Shown: positions 36,465 to 44,537 of the stretch, piece by piece
How the letters are laid out: each line of letters starts with the position of its first letter
Numbering within the stretch: position 1 is the first letter of the stretch
NCBI RefSeq assembly: GCF_013277415.1
Contig: NZ_VMMX01000013.1
Coordinates: 1 to 44,537, forward strand
Reading direction: 5' to 3'
Source of the DNA: Streptococcus sp. 68
Lineage (GTDB): Bacteria; Bacillota; Bacilli; Lactobacillales; Streptococcaceae
Length of the DNA: 44,537 nucleotides
The notes under the pieces: generated by a model
Database searches by the model: none
What the model was told of the DNA's origin: nothing
The model's input: only the letters and a program-made list of their open reading frames with translations
Made by a program: the position numbers and the translations under genes

Positions 36465-36473
36465 CTCTTATGC

Positions 36474-36917
36474 TTATCCTACTTTAGCAGCCAATTCTTC
36501 TGCGAATTGTTCCAAGCGTTCAATGTCTTCTTCCTCAGCAGAGAGATCAACTTTGACACACTCTGAACCTTTTTCTGCTCCTGTCGCTACAAAAACACGG
36601 TCAAAGTCATCAACAGCCTTACAGAATTCATCGTAGAAGGTATCTCCTGAGCCGACCACTCCGTAGATTTTACCATTCAAGTTGAGATCTGCTAGGTCTT
36701 CGTAGAAGTCCATCATCTCATCTGGCAATTCTCCATCACCGTAAGTATAGGTCGCAACGATAGCGATGTCTGCTTCCAAGAAGTCTGAAGCGTCAACAGT
36801 TGTACATTCATCAACATCGACATCCAAGCCCAAGTCACGTAATTTGTCTGCTACAATATCTGCAATTTCTTCGGTATTACCGGTCATACTGGCAAATACA
36901 ATTTTTGCTAATGCCAT
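36474..36917 (-). CDS. Flavodoxin
   Basis: This 147-residue FMN-binding electron carrier has the phosphate loop ASMTGNTEEIADIV at residues 10-23 and the second loop TYTYGDGELPDEM. It is short-chain type and acidic. No partner reductase is adjacent. AGGACGAT precedes the start. Confidence 0.93.
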   Translation of the reverse strand: MALAKIVFASMTGNTEEIADIVADKLRDLGLDVDVDECTTVDASDFLEADIAIVATYTYGDGELPDEMMDFYEDLADLNLNGKIYGVVGSGDTFYDEFCKAVDDFDRVFVATGAEKGSECVKVDLSAEEEDIERLEQFAEELAAKVG

Positions 36918-37020
36918 ATCGTCCTCCTCAATTTATCTTTCTCCATTATATCACATCTTTTTCATTTTAAAAATAAAAATTCTTGTGCTACAATGAAATG
37001 AGAAAGAATTGAGGTTATTT

Positions 37021-37956
37021 ATGGAAATTTGCCATCAAATTTTAGAAAAAATTAAAGAATACGACACGATTATCATTCACCGTCATATGAAACCAGACCC
37101 TGATGCCTTGGGAAGTCAGGTGGGATTGAAAACTCTTCTCAAACATCATTTCCCAGAAAAAACCATCAAAGCCGTTGGTTTTGATGAACCAACTCTTACT
37201 TGGATAGCTGAGATGGATCTTGTTGAAGATAGTGCCTACCAGGGAGCACTTGTCATCGTCTGTGATACGGCGAATACTGCTCGTATCGATGATAAGCGCT
37301 ATCGTCAAGGTGATTTTCTCATTAAGATTGACCACCATCCAAATGATGATGTATACGGTGACCTATCTTGGGTAGATACTGATTCAAGTAGCGCTAGCGA
37401 GATGATTACCCTATTTGCCCAAACAACCCAACTGGCCTTATCAGATCGTGCTGCTGAGTTGCTCTTTGCAGGAATTGTTGGTGATACAGGTCGATTCCTC
37501 TACCCTTCTACCACTGCACGCACCCTCCATCTAGCTGCCTCTCTGAGAGAACAGAACTTTGACTTTGCGGCTCTCACTCGCAAAATGGACACTATGAGCT
37601 ACAAAATTGCTAAACTTCAAGGCTACATCTACGACCATCTGGAAGTGGATGAAAATGGTGCAGCTCGCGTTATCCTGAGTCAGGAAATCTTAAAACGATT
37701 CAATGTCACCGATGCTGAAACTGCAGCTGTTGTCGGTGCACCTGGACGTATTGATAGTGTGAGTCTCTGGGGAATTTTTGTAGAGCAGGCTGATGGCCAC
37801 TACCGCGTTCGCTTACGCAGTAAAATTCATCCTATCAATGAAATTGCCAAAGAACATGATGGAGGAGGCCACCCTCTAGCAAGCGGTGCTAATTCCTATA
37901 GTCTAGAGGAAAACGAAATCATCTACCAAAAGTTAAAAAACTTGCTTAAAAACTGA
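37021..37956 (+). CDS. pde2: DHH-family phosphoesterase (NrnA type; c-di-AMP/pApA phosphodiesterase Pde2)
   Basis: This 311-residue protein has the DHH domain motif HRHMKPDPDALGSQ (20-33), a second acidic motif VCDTANTARI, KIDHHPNDDVYG, and the DHHA1 domain ending GGGHPLASGA. Family members degrade nanoRNA, pAp or pApA. From memory, pneumococcal Pde2 at this position turns pApA (and c-di-AMP) into AMP. The start at ATG 37021 follows TTGAGGTTATTT. A TTG at 37009 lies within the ribosome-site region. Confidence 0.9.
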   Translation: MEICHQILEKIKEYDTIIIHRHMKPDPDALGSQVGLKTLLKHHFPEKTIKAVGFDEPTLTWIAEMDLVEDSAYQGALVIVCDTANTARIDDKRYRQGDFLIKIDHHPNDDVYGDLSWVDTDSSSASEMITLFAQTTQLALSDRAAELLFAGIVGDTGRFLYPSTTARTLHLAASLREQNFDFAALTRKMDTMSYKIAKLQGYIYDHLEVDENGAARVILSQEILKRFNVTDAETAAVVGAPGRIDSVSLWGIFVEQADGHYRVRLRSKIHPINEIAKEHDGGGHPLASGANSYSLEENEIIYQKLKNLLKN

Positions 37957-37964
37957 TAAAATAC

Positions 37965-38051
37965 TTGCCAAACTTTTCAGAATCTGATAGACTAGTATGG
38001 TAACAATCTATGGCTCGCAAAGAGACCATGGCAGAAAGGAACTATTGCAAA
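37965..38051 (+). promoter_or_regulatory. rpmE2 promoter and leader with a hairpin
   Basis: TTGCCA (37965-37970), a 17-base spacer and TAGACT (37988-37993, preceded by TGA). The leader contains ATGGCTC-GCAAA-GAGACCAT, a short hairpin that could serve in L31 autoregulation (inference), and GAAAGGA near the start codon. Confidence 0.55.
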
Positions 38052-38294
38052 ATGAAAAAAGATATCCATCCAGAATATCGCCCAGTTGTCTTCATGGACA
38101 CAACTACTGGTTACCAATTCCTTAGCGGTTCAACAAAACGCTCTAACGAAACAGTTGAGTTCGAAGGCGAAACTTACCCATTGATCCGTGTGGAAATTTC
38201 ATCAGACTCACACCCATTCTACACTGGACGTCAAAAGTTCACTCAAGCAGATGGACGCGTGGATCGTTTCAACAAAAAATACGGTCTCAAATAA
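38052..38294 (+). CDS. rpmE2: 50S ribosomal protein L31 type B (zinc-independent)
   Basis: This 80-residue protein has the type B signature [26 protein letters not shown] and ends [10 protein letters not shown]...[11 protein letters not shown]. No Cys is present, so this is the form that does not bind zinc, often used during zinc limitation. I use ATG 38052. Upstream in-frame ATGs at 38010 and 38028 sit in the leader hairpin. Confidence 0.95.
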
Positions 38295-38298
38295 TGAT

Positions 38299-38327
38299 AA
38301 AAAGAACAGTTTCGGCTGTTCTTTTTT
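38299..38327 (+). terminator. Intrinsic terminator of rpmE2
   Basis: AAAAGAACAG and CTGTTCTTTT form a stem with loop TTTCGG and a T-tail. Confidence 0.88.
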
Positions 38328-38360
38328 CTTTCTTGAAATCAACTGCTGTTTTCATGTTCC

Positions 38361-38423
38361 AAACTCAAAAAAACTTTGCACTCTCGATAGCCACTCGATG
38401 GTTTTCAGAATATAGAGTTTTTT
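38361..38423. repeat. 63-bp repeat, left flank of the toxin-antitoxin pair
   Basis: It starts AAACTCAAAAAAACTTTGC and ends AGAGTTTTTT. It matches 39179-39241 at all but about 6 of 63 positions, in the same orientation. Its internal hairpin arms are partly decayed. Confidence 0.85.
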
Positions 38424-38447
38424 CTTGCCTAAAAAATAGAAAAGATA

Positions 38448-38469
38448 TATACTAGCTATATATAGTATA
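38448..38469 (+). promoter_or_regulatory. Possible antitoxin operator (palindrome)
   Basis: TATACTA and TAGTATA flank an AT-rich 8-base centre and overlap the likely -10, just upstream of the antitoxin ATG. Such palindromes are the usual autoregulatory sites of RelB-type antitoxins. Confidence 0.5.
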
Positions 38470-38484
38470 GATTGGAGATATACC

Positions 38485-38769
38485 ATGACGACATCACTTA
38501 CTAAGCAATACAATTTTAAAATCAACGAGTCATCAATGGAACAAGCTAGAGCTATCATCAAGGAAAAAGGAATGACTATGACGGATGCTATTAGTCTTTT
38601 TATCGAGCAGATTGTTCTCGAACAGGATTTACCAATAAAAACCGCAGAAGATTTACACCGTGAACGATTGATTCAGGAGCTACAAGCCCAATCTGAACGC
38701 GCCTTAAGAGAATATGAATCTGGACAAGGAACTTCCCTAGACGATATGAGGCTACGATATGGCTTATAA
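38485..38769 (+). CDS. RelB/DinJ-family antitoxin
   Basis: This 94-residue protein has a ribbon-helix-helix N terminus (QYNFKINESSMEQARAIIKEKGMTMTDAISLFIEQIV) typical of RelB/DinJ antitoxins: DNA binding and autoregulation. The C-terminal acidic/helical tail (SERALREYESGQGTSLDDMRLRYGL) would wrap the toxin. It overlaps the toxin gene by 11 bases. Confidence 0.9.
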   Translation: MTTSLTKQYNFKINESSMEQARAIIKEKGMTMTDAISLFIEQIVLEQDLPIKTAEDLHRERLIQELQAQSERALREYESGQGTSLDDMRLRYGL

Positions 38770-39118
38770 AGTGATTCTATCTACTGAAGTGAGTCAGGCA
38801 ATTGACAGTATTCATGACTATATTACTACCGTTCTTTTATCACCTCAGTCTGCCAAAAATACTGTTGCTAGAATTTTAGACGGCTTAAAAAGTTTAGAAA
38901 CCTTTCCTGAAGCTGGCTTTGATGCAGATGAAAAAATTGGACTAAAAATCAACAGTAAGTACCCAACACGGGGAAAAATTATTGGGCAATATATCTTGCT
39001 TTACTTTATCGATCAAACCCAAAGAACTGTTTTTCTTTCCCACTTATTCCACACCAAAAGTGACTATGTTACCTTGCTACAAAGCAAAAATAATAAAAAT
39101 TCAAAATCATCATTTTAA
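38759..39118 (+). CDS. RelE/ParE-superfamily toxin
   Basis: This 119-residue protein has the RelE/ParE fold: YKVILSTEVSQAIDSIHDYI, AKNTVARILDGLKSLETFPEAG, then GQYILLYFIDQTQRTVFLSHLFHTKSDY. It could be a ribosome-dependent mRNA interferase (RelE) or a gyrase inhibitor (ParE). The sequence alone does not decide. The tail KNNKNSKSSF is charged. It is paired with the RelB-type antitoxin upstream. Confidence 0.88.
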   Translation: MAYKVILSTEVSQAIDSIHDYITTVLLSPQSAKNTVARILDGLKSLETFPEAGFDADEKIGLKINSKYPTRGKIIGQYILLYFIDQTQRTVFLSHLFHTKSDYVTLLQSKNNKNSKSSF

Positions 39119-39178
39119 TGTCCACTGCTCCCTTAATAGCCTTGTAATTATAAAGAATACAGTCTTCATTTTAACTAG

Positions 39179-39241
39179 AAACTCAAAAAAACTTTGCACT
39201 CTAGATAGCCACACGATGGTTTCCAGAGTACAAAGTTTTTT
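39179..39241. repeat. 63-bp repeat, right flank of the toxin-antitoxin pair, also a terminator hairpin
   Basis: This is a near copy of 38361-38423. Here the hairpin is better kept: AAAAAACTTTG-ACTCT pairs with AGAGT-CAAAGTTTTTT, and it would end transcription in both directions. Confidence 0.85.
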
Positions 39242-39292
39242 AATTTGACAAGATTTAGTCTTCCTTATCTTGATTTTCAGTTCCTTACCAAT

Positions 39293-39331
39293 AAAAAACT
39301 AAGCCTAGGACAATCTCCAAAGCTTAGTTTG
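39293..39331 (-). terminator. Intrinsic terminator of the choline-binding amidase
   Basis: On the minus strand AAACTAAGC and GCTTAGTTT pair, followed by TTTTTA. Confidence 0.75.
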
Positions 39332-39341
39332 ATCTAGTTTC

Positions 39342-40739
39342 TTAATTTCCAGCGTAATATTTTTGAATTCCTTTAATAATGCCTTCAACTAACTTATCTT
39401 GGTATTGGTCACTACGGATTCGTTGGTTTTCTTCTGAATTATCCATATAGCCCAACTCTAATAACACAGCAGGTTTCGCAGTCTCACGAAGAACAGCGAA
39501 GGTGGCTTGCAAAAGCCCAGCATCTCTAGCTCCTGTCTCAGTCAAGAGAGATGAATGAAGATTAGCTGCCAAACGATTACTTTCACTCATTCGGTCTGGA
39601 TTATTGTGCCAGTATTGGTTAATCTTGCTCGGGTAACCTGCATCTTCCTTATAAGAATAAGTCTGTATTCCCAGATTCAGTGTTGTGTCATTCCCAGTAG
39701 CATTAAAATGAATACTAATAAAGAAGTCTGCATTCGTTTTATTTACCATACGAGAACGCTCCGTCACAAAGTCAACATCCACATCACTATCACGAGATGT
39801 TAGAACTGTATAGCCCAGTTCCTCTAAACGTTTCCGTAACTTACGAGAGACCTGTAAGTTCAAATCTTTTTCAGCTATTCCATAATAATAAGCACCCGAA
39901 TCACGTCCACCATGCCCAGGATCTAGGAAGATAGTTTTAGTATAGTGTCCCTTTTCAAATCCTTTTGGAAGTTCTTGCACCCATTTACCATTATCTTTGA
40001 AAAAATGACTACTTCCATCAATAGTATAAGTTCCAGTGACATAAATGCCATCTTCTTTAAGATAATACCAAGCTTGATAATCTTGATCATAAATCCACTC
40101 TTTGTGAGCCATGTAGCCACCAGATTTTAGATAGTAAGAGCCAACCCATTGCTGTTCAGCATAATGCCCACCTGACTTGAGATAAAACCAGCTAGAGTAG
40201 TTAGGATCGTACACCCATTCTTTATCTGCCATAGCCCCACTGGATTTCAGGTAATAGTTTCCCTTCCAGGTATTAGCTATCATGACACCATTTTGATCAA
40301 ATGCATACCACTTACCATTGATTTGACTCCATTGGTTAGACAGATATTTTCCTGAGCCATTGGCGTAGTACCACTTGTTAGCCATCTGATACCAGCTATT
40401 TTCAAGTAAGTAACCATCCTTATCAAATAGGTAGCCCTCATAAAGAGTATCTGTAAATTTGACACCTGTTTGACTATAATAAGTCCACTTCCCGTCTTCT
40501 TTTACCCAACCAGTTTGTAGCTTAGACTCAGTAGGAAGAGTTGGCTTTGTCTCCTGCTTACTCGAACTAGGAGTCGTTGGCTGATTTTCTGTAGCTACTT
40601 GAAAAGGACTTGCAGAGCTAGTAGTTGAACCACCGATAGAGTTATTCGTAGGATGACTAGTATCATTAGCTAAAACTGTTTGGCTAGTGAATCCAAGAAG
40701 AGTCAGAGCAAGAATCGTAAATTTCTTATATGATTTCAT
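39342..40739 (-). CDS. Choline-binding N-acetylmuramoyl-L-alanine amidase (Amidase_3)
   Basis: This 465-residue protein has a signal peptide (1-about 24, LALTLLGFTSQTVLA). A Ser/Thr/Pro linker runs to about 72. Choline-binding repeats span about 75-255 (WVKEDGKWTYY, WYQMANKWYY, WSQINGKWYAF and degenerate copies). A C-terminal Amidase_3 domain follows from about 267, with zinc ligands His276 (LDPGHGG), Glu290 (AEKDLNL) and His344 (SIHFNA) and catalytic Glu427 (LLELGYMD). It would sit on phosphocholine-teichoic acid and cut septal or wall peptides. The anchor is N-terminal to the catalytic domain, the reverse of LytA. It is not one of the LytA/B/C enzymes. Confidence 0.92.
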   Translation of the reverse strand: MKSYKKFTILALTLLGFTSQTVLANDTSHPTNNSIGGSTTSSASPFQVATENQPTTPSSSKQETKPTLPTESKLQTGWVKEDGKWTYYSQTGVKFTDTLYEGYLFDKDGYLLENSWYQMANKWYYANGSGKYLSNQWSQINGKWYAFDQNGVMIANTWKGNYYLKSSGAMADKEWVYDPNYSSWFYLKSGGHYAEQQWVGSYYLKSGGYMAHKEWIYDQDYQAWYYLKEDGIYVTGTYTIDGSSHFFKDNGKWVQELPKGFEKGHYTKTIFLDPGHGGRDSGAYYYGIAEKDLNLQVSRKLRKRLEELGYTVLTSRDSDVDVDFVTERSRMVNKTNADFFISIHFNATGNDTTLNLGIQTYSYKEDAGYPSKINQYWHNNPDRMSESNRLAANLHSSLLTETGARDAGLLQATFAVLRETAKPAVLLELGYMDNSEENQRIRSDQYQDKLVEGIIKGIQKYYAGN

Positions 40740-41122
40740 TTATTTAACCTTTCTAGGGGAATGGGTTCCCTGTGTTATTGAGTTCTTTGACTTCCTTGAT
40801 GAAGGAAGATTTGTTCTACATCCTCTAAACTATAATTTATATGTTGTCATAGAGTGTTTAGCTTATTTAAAGATGTGAAACCTAAAAAGTATGGCTAAGT
40901 GGGAACCTTAAAAATTCAATTTCTGAGCACCTAATCTCGCTTCAGATAGTTATCGAACAAGTCGAGTAGATTTCATTAAAATCATCTATTTATATTATAC
41001 ACCAAATTTAAGAAAAATTTTTGCAAACATCTAAATTTAAAATAAATCTAGTCCCTAGCTATACCGAATTTTAGTTTACTCTGCCCAGTAGAGATGTTAT
41101 AATAAAAATAGGAGGACACAAA
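40740..41122. promoter_or_regulatory. Divergent regulatory region of the two choline-binding genes
   Basis: Leftward, minus-strand TATAAT at 40994-40999 is a possible but distant promoter, about 255 bases before the amidase ATG, which has GAAAGG near it. Rightward, TTTACT (41075-41080), a 17-base spacer and TATAAT (41098-41103) with TGT before it form a strong promoter. No gene lies between. Confidence 0.6.
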
Positions 41123-42382
41123 ATGAACAATAAAACTAAAAAGGTCACACTTGCTACAGTTTTAGTACTTTCCTTGTTAGGAGCTGGAACTCTTACATCA
41201 CAATCCGTATCCGCTAATGATAGGATGGTTTCCACTCAAGCAATCAATGGTCAATCCTACAATATCTTAAACTCTGAAGTCACTAGTACTTCTTCTGGTA
41301 CTACTCTAGTTGGGATTGAAGGGACTTTCTTAACGCCAGATAAACAGGCTATCTTAGACTGTATCAATGCCATTCGAAAAGAGGCAGCAGATGAAGGTCT
41401 AGTTACTAGCTATGTTCCTATCAAATGGTCAACTGCACTAGAAAAAACAGCCTTCGTTCGTGCAGCAGAAGCTTCGATCACCATTGATCACACACGCTTG
41501 TCTAGTAAGGACATTTGGAGCGCTTGGCCTTCAGGAAATTTCTCCCTTTCAGAAAATTTGGCTTGGAACTACAATGGATTTATGAAGGCCATCCAGCAAT
41601 GGTATGATGAAAAAGCCGATTATGTTAAATCTCGTAGTGGTGTCAGTGTTACAGGTCAAACTGGACACTATAAATCCTTAATTGATCCAAAGCTGACCTA
41701 TATGGGGCTTGCAGCCTTTGAAAACCCTGTCACTCAAAATGGATGGATTACCGTTGCACAAAGTTTCGGAACAGCATCTGGTGGCTCTGAAGAATTAGCT
41801 GGTGGTTATGGAAAGGCCATTCAATATACAGAAGCAAATTCTTCTCAGACTCAAACATTTGCAACTAAGGCGAATCTTTTTAACAAAGACTTAAAGGCTA
41901 TCGGAACTCATAAAACCAAAAATGAAAATACAAATTCAAGTCAGAAACTAGACGATGAGACCAATGATCCTGCCGAATTTCTTAATCGACTAAGAAGTTG
42001 GTTCAATCATTCCCAATACTTCGGAAGTTGGATTCAATCAAACGGACGTTGGTGGTTTAAACACAATGACGGCTCATACACGAGTAATGGATGGGAAAAA
42101 ATAAATAGAACTTGGTATCGCTTTGACAACTCTGGCTGGATGCAAACAGGCTGGGTGAAAGACGGTAGCTGGTACTATCTCGACGGTTCAGGCGCTATGA
42201 AGACTCGTTGGCTCAAAGATAATGGTAGCTGGTACTACCTTCAAGATTCAGGTGCTATGAAAACAGGCTGGATGAAAGTATCTGGCAAATGGTACTATGC
42301 CTATAATTCAGGTGCACTCGCAATCAATACGACTACACCTGACGGTTACCGTGTTAATTACAATGGGGAATGGGTAGGATAA
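41123..42382 (+). CDS. Secreted choline-binding CAP-domain protein
   Basis: This 419-residue protein has a signal peptide (about 1-31, VSANDRM). A CAP/SCP domain lies at about 75-225 (ILDCINAIRKEA, IKWSTALEKTAFVRAAEAS, DHTRL, SENLAWN, GQTGHYKSLIDPKLTYMGLAAF). An Asn/Ser/Thr linker and choline-binding repeats from about 300 (WIQSNGRWWFKHNDGS, WEKINRTWYRFDNSGWMQTGWVKDGSWYYLDGSGAMKTRW and more) complete it. CAP proteins are often secreted proteases or lipid binders, but the function is unproven here. It has an AGGAGGACACAAA ribosome site and is divergent from the amidase. Confidence 0.92.
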   Translation: MNNKTKKVTLATVLVLSLLGAGTLTSQSVSANDRMVSTQAINGQSYNILNSEVTSTSSGTTLVGIEGTFLTPDKQAILDCINAIRKEAADEGLVTSYVPIKWSTALEKTAFVRAAEASITIDHTRLSSKDIWSAWPSGNFSLSENLAWNYNGFMKAIQQWYDEKADYVKSRSGVSVTGQTGHYKSLIDPKLTYMGLAAFENPVTQNGWITVAQSFGTASGGSEELAGGYGKAIQYTEANSSQTQTFATKANLFNKDLKAIGTHKTKNENTNSSQKLDDETNDPAEFLNRLRSWFNHSQYFGSWIQSNGRWWFKHNDGSYTSNGWEKINRTWYRFDNSGWMQTGWVKDGSWYYLDGSGAMKTRWLKDNGSWYYLQDSGAMKTGWMKVSGKWYYAYNSGALAINTTTPDGYRVNYNGEWVG

Positions 42383-42396
42383 TTTAACACACCAAA

Positions 42397-42455
42397 AAGA
42401 CTCTATACTATCTCACAGTGAGTAATCTTCACTTTCAGATAGTATAGAGATTTTT
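42397..42455 (+). terminator. Intrinsic terminator of the CAP-protein gene
   Basis: CTCTATACTATCT and AGATAGTATAGAG form a perfect 13-base stem followed by ATTTTTATTT. Confidence 0.88.
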
Positions 42456-42462
42456 ATTTACC

Positions 42463-43072
42463 TAGTATAGCTCTTATCTTAGACGTTTATAACAAACTGA
42501 AACAAGAACAAGACAAAAGCACCTCGTAAAAAGTACTGCAAGTTGCTCATACCTTTTTGAGGTGCTTTTTGATATGAGCCCATGTTTTTCAATAGGATTG
42601 TACTCAGGTGAGTAGAGAGGAAGAGGTAAAAATTTATGCCCAAACTCTTCACATAAAAGTTCTAGCTTCCCCATTCTATGGAATCTTGCATTATCCATAA
42701 TAATAATAACTGATGGTGTATTTAATGTTGGTAAGAGAAACTTCTGAAACCAAGCTTCAAAAAAGTCGTTCGTCATCGTCTCTTCGTAGGTCATTGGAGC
42801 GATTAACTCACCATTCATTTGTTAACCCTGCAACCAAAGAAAATCCTCTGATATCTTCTTCCAGATACTTTACCTCTTATTAACTGACCTTTTAATGAGA
42901 GACCATATTCTGGATAAAAATAAGTATCGAATCCTGTTTCATCAATATAAACAGGTGCTAGGTGCTTTAAATTATTAAATTTTTTAAGAAATAAAGCTAC
43001 TTTTTCTGGGTCTTGTTCATGGATAGTATAGTACTTTATGGTTACCGAACAAGTGTCTAATGAAAAAATTCC
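42463..43072 (-). pseudogene. IS630-family transposase remnant, several frameshifts
   Basis: Translation of the minus strand gives the DDE end of an IS630-Spn1-like transposase: YIDETGFDTYFYPEYG, KVSGRRYQRI, then in another frame NGELIAPMTYEETM, SVIIIMDNARFHRMGKL, PLYSPEYNPIEK, and in a third frame WAHIKKHLKKV. Frameshifts occur near 42820-42835 and near 42580. The 5' half of the gene is missing because an ISL3 element begins at 43073. The left boundary of this remnant is not resolved. Confidence 0.8.
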
Positions 43073-43196
43073 GGCTCTATAATATTTGTAGTGGGTAAAT
43101 CCCCTATAGATATTATGGAGCCTATTTTGTTGTAGAAAAAAAGTCCCATATGACCTATAATGAAAAGCGATCAAACAACTCATTAGAAAGAATCAT

Positions 43197-44503
43197 ATGG
43201 AACAATTACATTTTATCACAAAACTACTAGACATCAAAGACCCTAATATTCAAATTATAGATATCATCAATAGGGATACACACAAAGAAATCATCGCCAA
43301 ACTGGACTACGATGCTCCATCTTGTCCTTATTGTGGAAGTCAAATGAAAAAATATGACTTTCAAAAACCTTCTAAGATTCCTTACCTCAAAACGACTGGT
43401 ATGCCTACTAGAATTCTATTTAGAAAGCGTCGTTTCAAGTGCTATCATTGCTCGAAAATGATGGTCGCCGAGACCTCACTCGTCAAGAAGAATCATCAAA
43501 TTCCTCGTATTATCAACCAAAAGATTGCGCAAAAGTTAATTGAAAAGACTTCTATGACCGATATTGCCCATCAGCTTTCCATTTCAACTTCAACTGTCAT
43601 TCGAAAGCTCAATGATTTCCACTTTAAGCATGATTTTTCTCGTCTTCCTGAGATTATGTCCTGGGACGAGTATGCCTTTACTAAGGGAAAGATGAGTTTT
43701 ATTGCACAAGATTTTGATAATCTCAACATCATCACTGTTCTTGAGGGTAGAACACAAGCTGTCATTCGTGATCACTTTCTTAAATATGATAGAGCCGTCC
43801 GATGTCGAGTGAAAATCATTACTATGGATATGTTTAGTCCCTACTATGCCTTAGCTAAACAGCTTCGCTTTCGAATTTCTAGGCTCAGGCTGAAACAGTC
43901 TCCCAGACTGTTTCACTCCCATGTGCTAAAATCGTTCTAGATCGTTTCCATATTATCCAACATCTCAGCCGTGCTATAAGTCGTGTACGTGTTCAAATCA
44001 TGAATCAGTTCGATCGAAAATCCCATGAATACAAAGCCATCAAACGTTACTGGAAGCTCATTCAACACGATAGTCGTAAACTCAGTGATAAGCGATTTTA
44101 TCGCCCTACTTTTCGTATGCACTTAACCAATAAAGAGATTCTTGACAAGCTTTTGAGCTATTCAGAAGACTTGAAACACCACTATAATCTCTATCAGCTC
44201 TTGCTTTTTCACTTTCAGAATAAGGAACCAGAGAAATTTTTCGGACTTATTGAGGACAATCTTAAGCTGGTTCATCCTCTTTTTCAGACTGTTTTTAAAA
44301 CCTTTATCAAGGACAAAGAGAAAATTGTCAACGCTCTTCAACTACCCTATTCTAACGCAAAATTGGAAGCCACTAATAATCTCATCAAGCTTATCAAGCG
44401 CAATGCCTTTGGTTTTCGGAACTTTGAAAACTTCAAAAAACGGATTTTTATCGCTCTGAACATCAAAAAAGAAAGGACGAAATTTGTCCTTTCTCGAGCT
44501 TAG
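43197..44503 (+). pseudogene. ISL3 transposase, interrupted by a palindrome-bearing insertion
   Basis: The first part (43197 to about 43866) has the zinc-finger-like CPYCGSQMKKYDF and CYHCSKMM motifs, an HTH (MTDIAHQLSISTSTVIRKL) and DDE residues (MSWDEYAFTKG, ITMDMFSPYY). At LAKQL the frame enters about 50 foreign bases containing the palindrome GAAACAGTCT-CCC-AGACTGTTTC (43893-43915). It is then out of frame until AKIVLDRFHIIQHLSRA resumes. The C-terminal half (MNQFDRKSHEYKAIKRYWKL, ALQLPYSNAKLEATNNLIKLIKRNAFGF) is complete to 44503. The transposase is therefore probably inactive. Confidence 0.85.
43893..43915. repeat. 23-bp perfect palindrome inside the ISL3 transposase
   Basis: Two 10-base arms around CCC, within a roughly 50-base insertion that breaks the reading frame. 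Confidence 0.85.
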
Positions 44504-44537
44504 CTTTTCTTCAACCCACTACAGTTGACAAAGAGCC

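Larger units (their letters stand above)
43073..44537 (+). mobile_element. ISL3-family insertion sequence (IS1167-like)
   Basis: Left terminal repeat GGCTCTATAATATTTGTAG begins at 43073. The complement of the window end reads GGCTCTTTGTCAACTGTAG, so the right end is the final base. The related termini share GGCTCT and TGTAGTGGGT. Length is 1465 bases, about 30 more than the IS1167 I recall, explained by an internal insertion in the transposase gene. The element interrupts an IS630 remnant. The target duplication on the right is outside the window. Confidence 0.85.

Overview
The window comes from a streptococcus of the mitis group (S. mitis, S. pseudopneumoniae or S. pneumoniae). The evidence is a full-length pneumolysin-type cytolysin, a complete lic1 locus for phosphocholine-teichoic acid synthesis, two choline-binding surface proteins, two BOX elements and an IS1167-like ISL3 insertion sequence. 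Compared with the pneumococcal pneumolysin I remember, the cytolysin carries several substitutions, which favours S. mitis or S. pseudopneumoniae over typical S. pneumoniae. The species call is inference.

Layout. (1) 1-7.1 kb, accessory virulence island. A leftward run of six genes holds a two-TM SLATT/DUF4231-like protein, an unknown protein, a PemK/MazF-like protein, the cytolysin, a phage-lysin-like PGRP amidase with an SH3 domain, and a YSIRK surface protein frameshifted at a seven-G tract. To its right, in the opposite orientation, is a promoterless fragment homologous to the same surface protein. (2) 7.3-15.1 kb, lic1 locus: licC, licB, licA, tarJ and tarI leftward, and tacF, licD1 and licD2 rightward, with a BOX element between the divergent halves. 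(3) 15.3-22.8 kb, the PyrR-controlled pyrR-pyrB-carA-carB operon, then nth and a YceD-family gene. (4) 22.8-33.6 kb, a broken bacteriocin-immunity gene, an ABC-F gene behind a leader/attenuator, lemA-htpX, rsmG, uraA behind a second PyrR attenuator, ylxM-ffh, a DUF1934 gene, an HD phosphohydrolase and a HAD phosphatase. (5) 33.6-39.3 kb, an AT-rich SAP-domain orphan, an IS-end palindrome, tRNA-Arg(CCU), rplS, two crcB genes, chorismate mutase, flavodoxin, a DHH phosphodiesterase, rpmE2, and a RelB/RelE-type toxin-antitoxin pair between two 63-bp direct repeats. (6) 39.3-44.5 kb, a divergent pair of choline-binding proteins, then a decayed IS630 remnant cut by an ISL3 element that ends at the last base of the window.

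How the genes fit together. The lic1 locus makes, attaches and exports phosphocholine-bearing teichoic acid, and the two choline-binding proteins at 39-42 kb would dock on it. The cytolysin and the adjacent amidase both lack signal peptides. With the small membrane protein at the head of the operon they make a plausible toxin-release cassette (inference). PyrR would coordinate de novo pyrimidine synthesis and uracil uptake through two similar RNA attenuators about 6 kb apart.

The strongest leads are the cytolysin-amidase-surface protein operon, the inverted surface-protein cassette with its poly-G frameshift, the attenuator in front of the ABC-F gene, and the toxin-antitoxin pair between matching hairpin repeats.
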